Part shown: positions 63,673 to 64,000 of the stretch, piece after piece
How positions within the stretch are numbered: position 1 is the stretch's first letter
Layout: the number at the start of each line of letters is the position of its first letter
NCBI RefSeq assembly: GCF_013087515.1
Contig: NZ_JABFCN010000051.1
Span: forward strand, 62,001-126,000
Direction: 5' to 3'
Length of the DNA: 64,000 nt
From: Rhizobium sophorae
GTDB taxonomy: Bacteria > Pseudomonadota > Alphaproteobacteria > Rhizobiales > Rhizobiaceae
Notes under the pieces: model-generated
What the model saw: only the letters and a program-made list of their open reading frames with translations
Database searches by the model: none
Told to the model about the DNA's origin: nothing
Program-made: the position numbers and the translations under genes

Positions 63673-64000
63673 ATGACCGAAACCGACATTACCATCCGCG
63701 AACTCAGGCAGCGCTTCGCCGATAGGAGCCTCTCCCCTCTCGAATACTGGCTCGCCCTCGAAGACCATATCGCCGCCTGGGAGCCGTCGATTTCGGCCCT
63801 CTACCTTTACGATCCGGAATCGGCGCGCGCCCAGGCGAAAGCGTCGACGGAGCGCTGGGCGAAGGGAGAAACGCTCGGTGCTCTCGACGGCATCCCGGTG
63901 ACGCTGAAGGAACTGATCGCCACGAAGGGCCAGCCGGTGCCGCTCGGCACGAGGGCAGTGGAACTCAAACCCGCGGACGTCGATGCGCCGGCCGCCGCGC
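63673..64000 (+). CDS. Amidase family protein, N-terminal part (cut by window end)
   Basis: The first 109 codons are present. LGALDGIPVTLKELIATKGQ is the amidase-signature N-terminal region, with the triad lysine in TLKE. An upstream helix (LSPLEYWLALEDHIAAWEPS) fits the family. It begins 36 bp after the permease gene, so it belongs to the same operon; the transported ligand is perhaps an amide hydrolysed by this enzyme. The catalytic serines lie beyond the window. Confidence 0.87.
   Translation, partial: MTETDITIRELRQRFADRSLSPLEYWLALEDHIAAWEPSISALYLYDPESARAQAKASTERWAKGETLGALDGIPVTLKELIATKGQPVPLGTRAVELKPADVDAPAAA

Noticed and set aside
62287-63768. 493-codon frame on the minus strand
   Set aside because: Antisense to two clear ABC permease genes; the translation is a charged, low-complexity sequence.

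Overview
The window looks like chromosomal DNA of a fast-growing Rhizobium (R. leguminosarum / R. etli group). Support comes from the high-GC coding bias throughout, alphaproteobacterial gene order (infC, rpmI-rplT, pheST), an Irr-type iron box in front of mbfA, BTLCP and BA14K family proteins, and several RIME-like and other palindromic intergenic repeats typical of rhizobia. The species is an inference from these traits; no rRNA gene is present. Sixty-nine protein-coding genes (two cut by the window ends) and one tRNA are described.

Region 1 (1-20.85 kb) is mostly core genome. It opens with stress and redox genes (two aldo/keto reductases, a LysR regulator, a DUF892 ferritin-like protein). 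Next comes a translation block on the minus strand: infC with an ATT start, rpmI-rplT with its own clear promoter, and pheS-pheT. Then follow a hydrolase, a BTLCP protease, the membrane ferritin/iron exporter mbfA under an Irr box, a truncated haemoglobin, a DMT exporter, a histone-deacetylase-like amidohydrolase with recX, a HAD phosphatase, an XRE-cupin/GNAT pair, tenA and lepA.

Region 2 (20.9-32.3 kb) is a self-contained catabolic island. A minus-strand operon holds a sugar-type ABC transporter (binding protein, two permeases, ATPase), an enolase-superfamily dehydratase and an RraA-family protein carrying the aldolase signature GD-X20-RD. Divergently, a GntR/FadR regulator leads three further enolase-superfamily enzymes. 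I read this as uptake and breakdown of one or more acid sugars: import, dehydration to 2-keto-3-deoxy acids, then retro-aldol cleavage to pyruvate. Four different enolase-superfamily genes in one locus with an RraA-type aldolase and no sugar dehydrogenase or KDG kinase is the best candidate here for an undescribed pathway.

Region 3 (32.4-37.0 kb) has small housekeeping or hypothetical genes (GFA protein, maltose-type acetyltransferase, glutamine amidotransferase, SelW-like protein, BA14K protein), tRNA-Leu(CAG), and a poorly conserved stretch with a small lipoprotein and a 520-bp gap.

Region 4 (37.0-52.8 kb) is a surface polysaccharide locus. The first operon (rfbF, rfbG, a TylCIII/NovU-type C-methyltransferase, an rfbC-like epimerase, a GT2 glycosyltransferase) makes a CDP-6-deoxy sugar that is probably 3-C-methyl-branched, since rfbH is missing. 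A second run (DegT aminotransferase, CmcI-like enzyme, GNAT, WbqC, PhyH dioxygenase, second zinc-finger methyltransferase) looks like a sugar-decoration cassette. It is followed by a kinase-less Wzz/GumC chain-length protein, a secreted GH5 glycosidase, a Wzy-like polymerase and an ExoZ-like acyltransferase.

Region 5 (53.0-64.0 kb) carries purU, a 973-residue kinase/aminotransferase fusion, small conserved ORFs, a P1-family aminopeptidase, a LysR regulator, a DppABC-type peptide importer with a repeat inserted between its first two genes, and the start of an amidase. No transposase, prophage or CRISPR array was seen.
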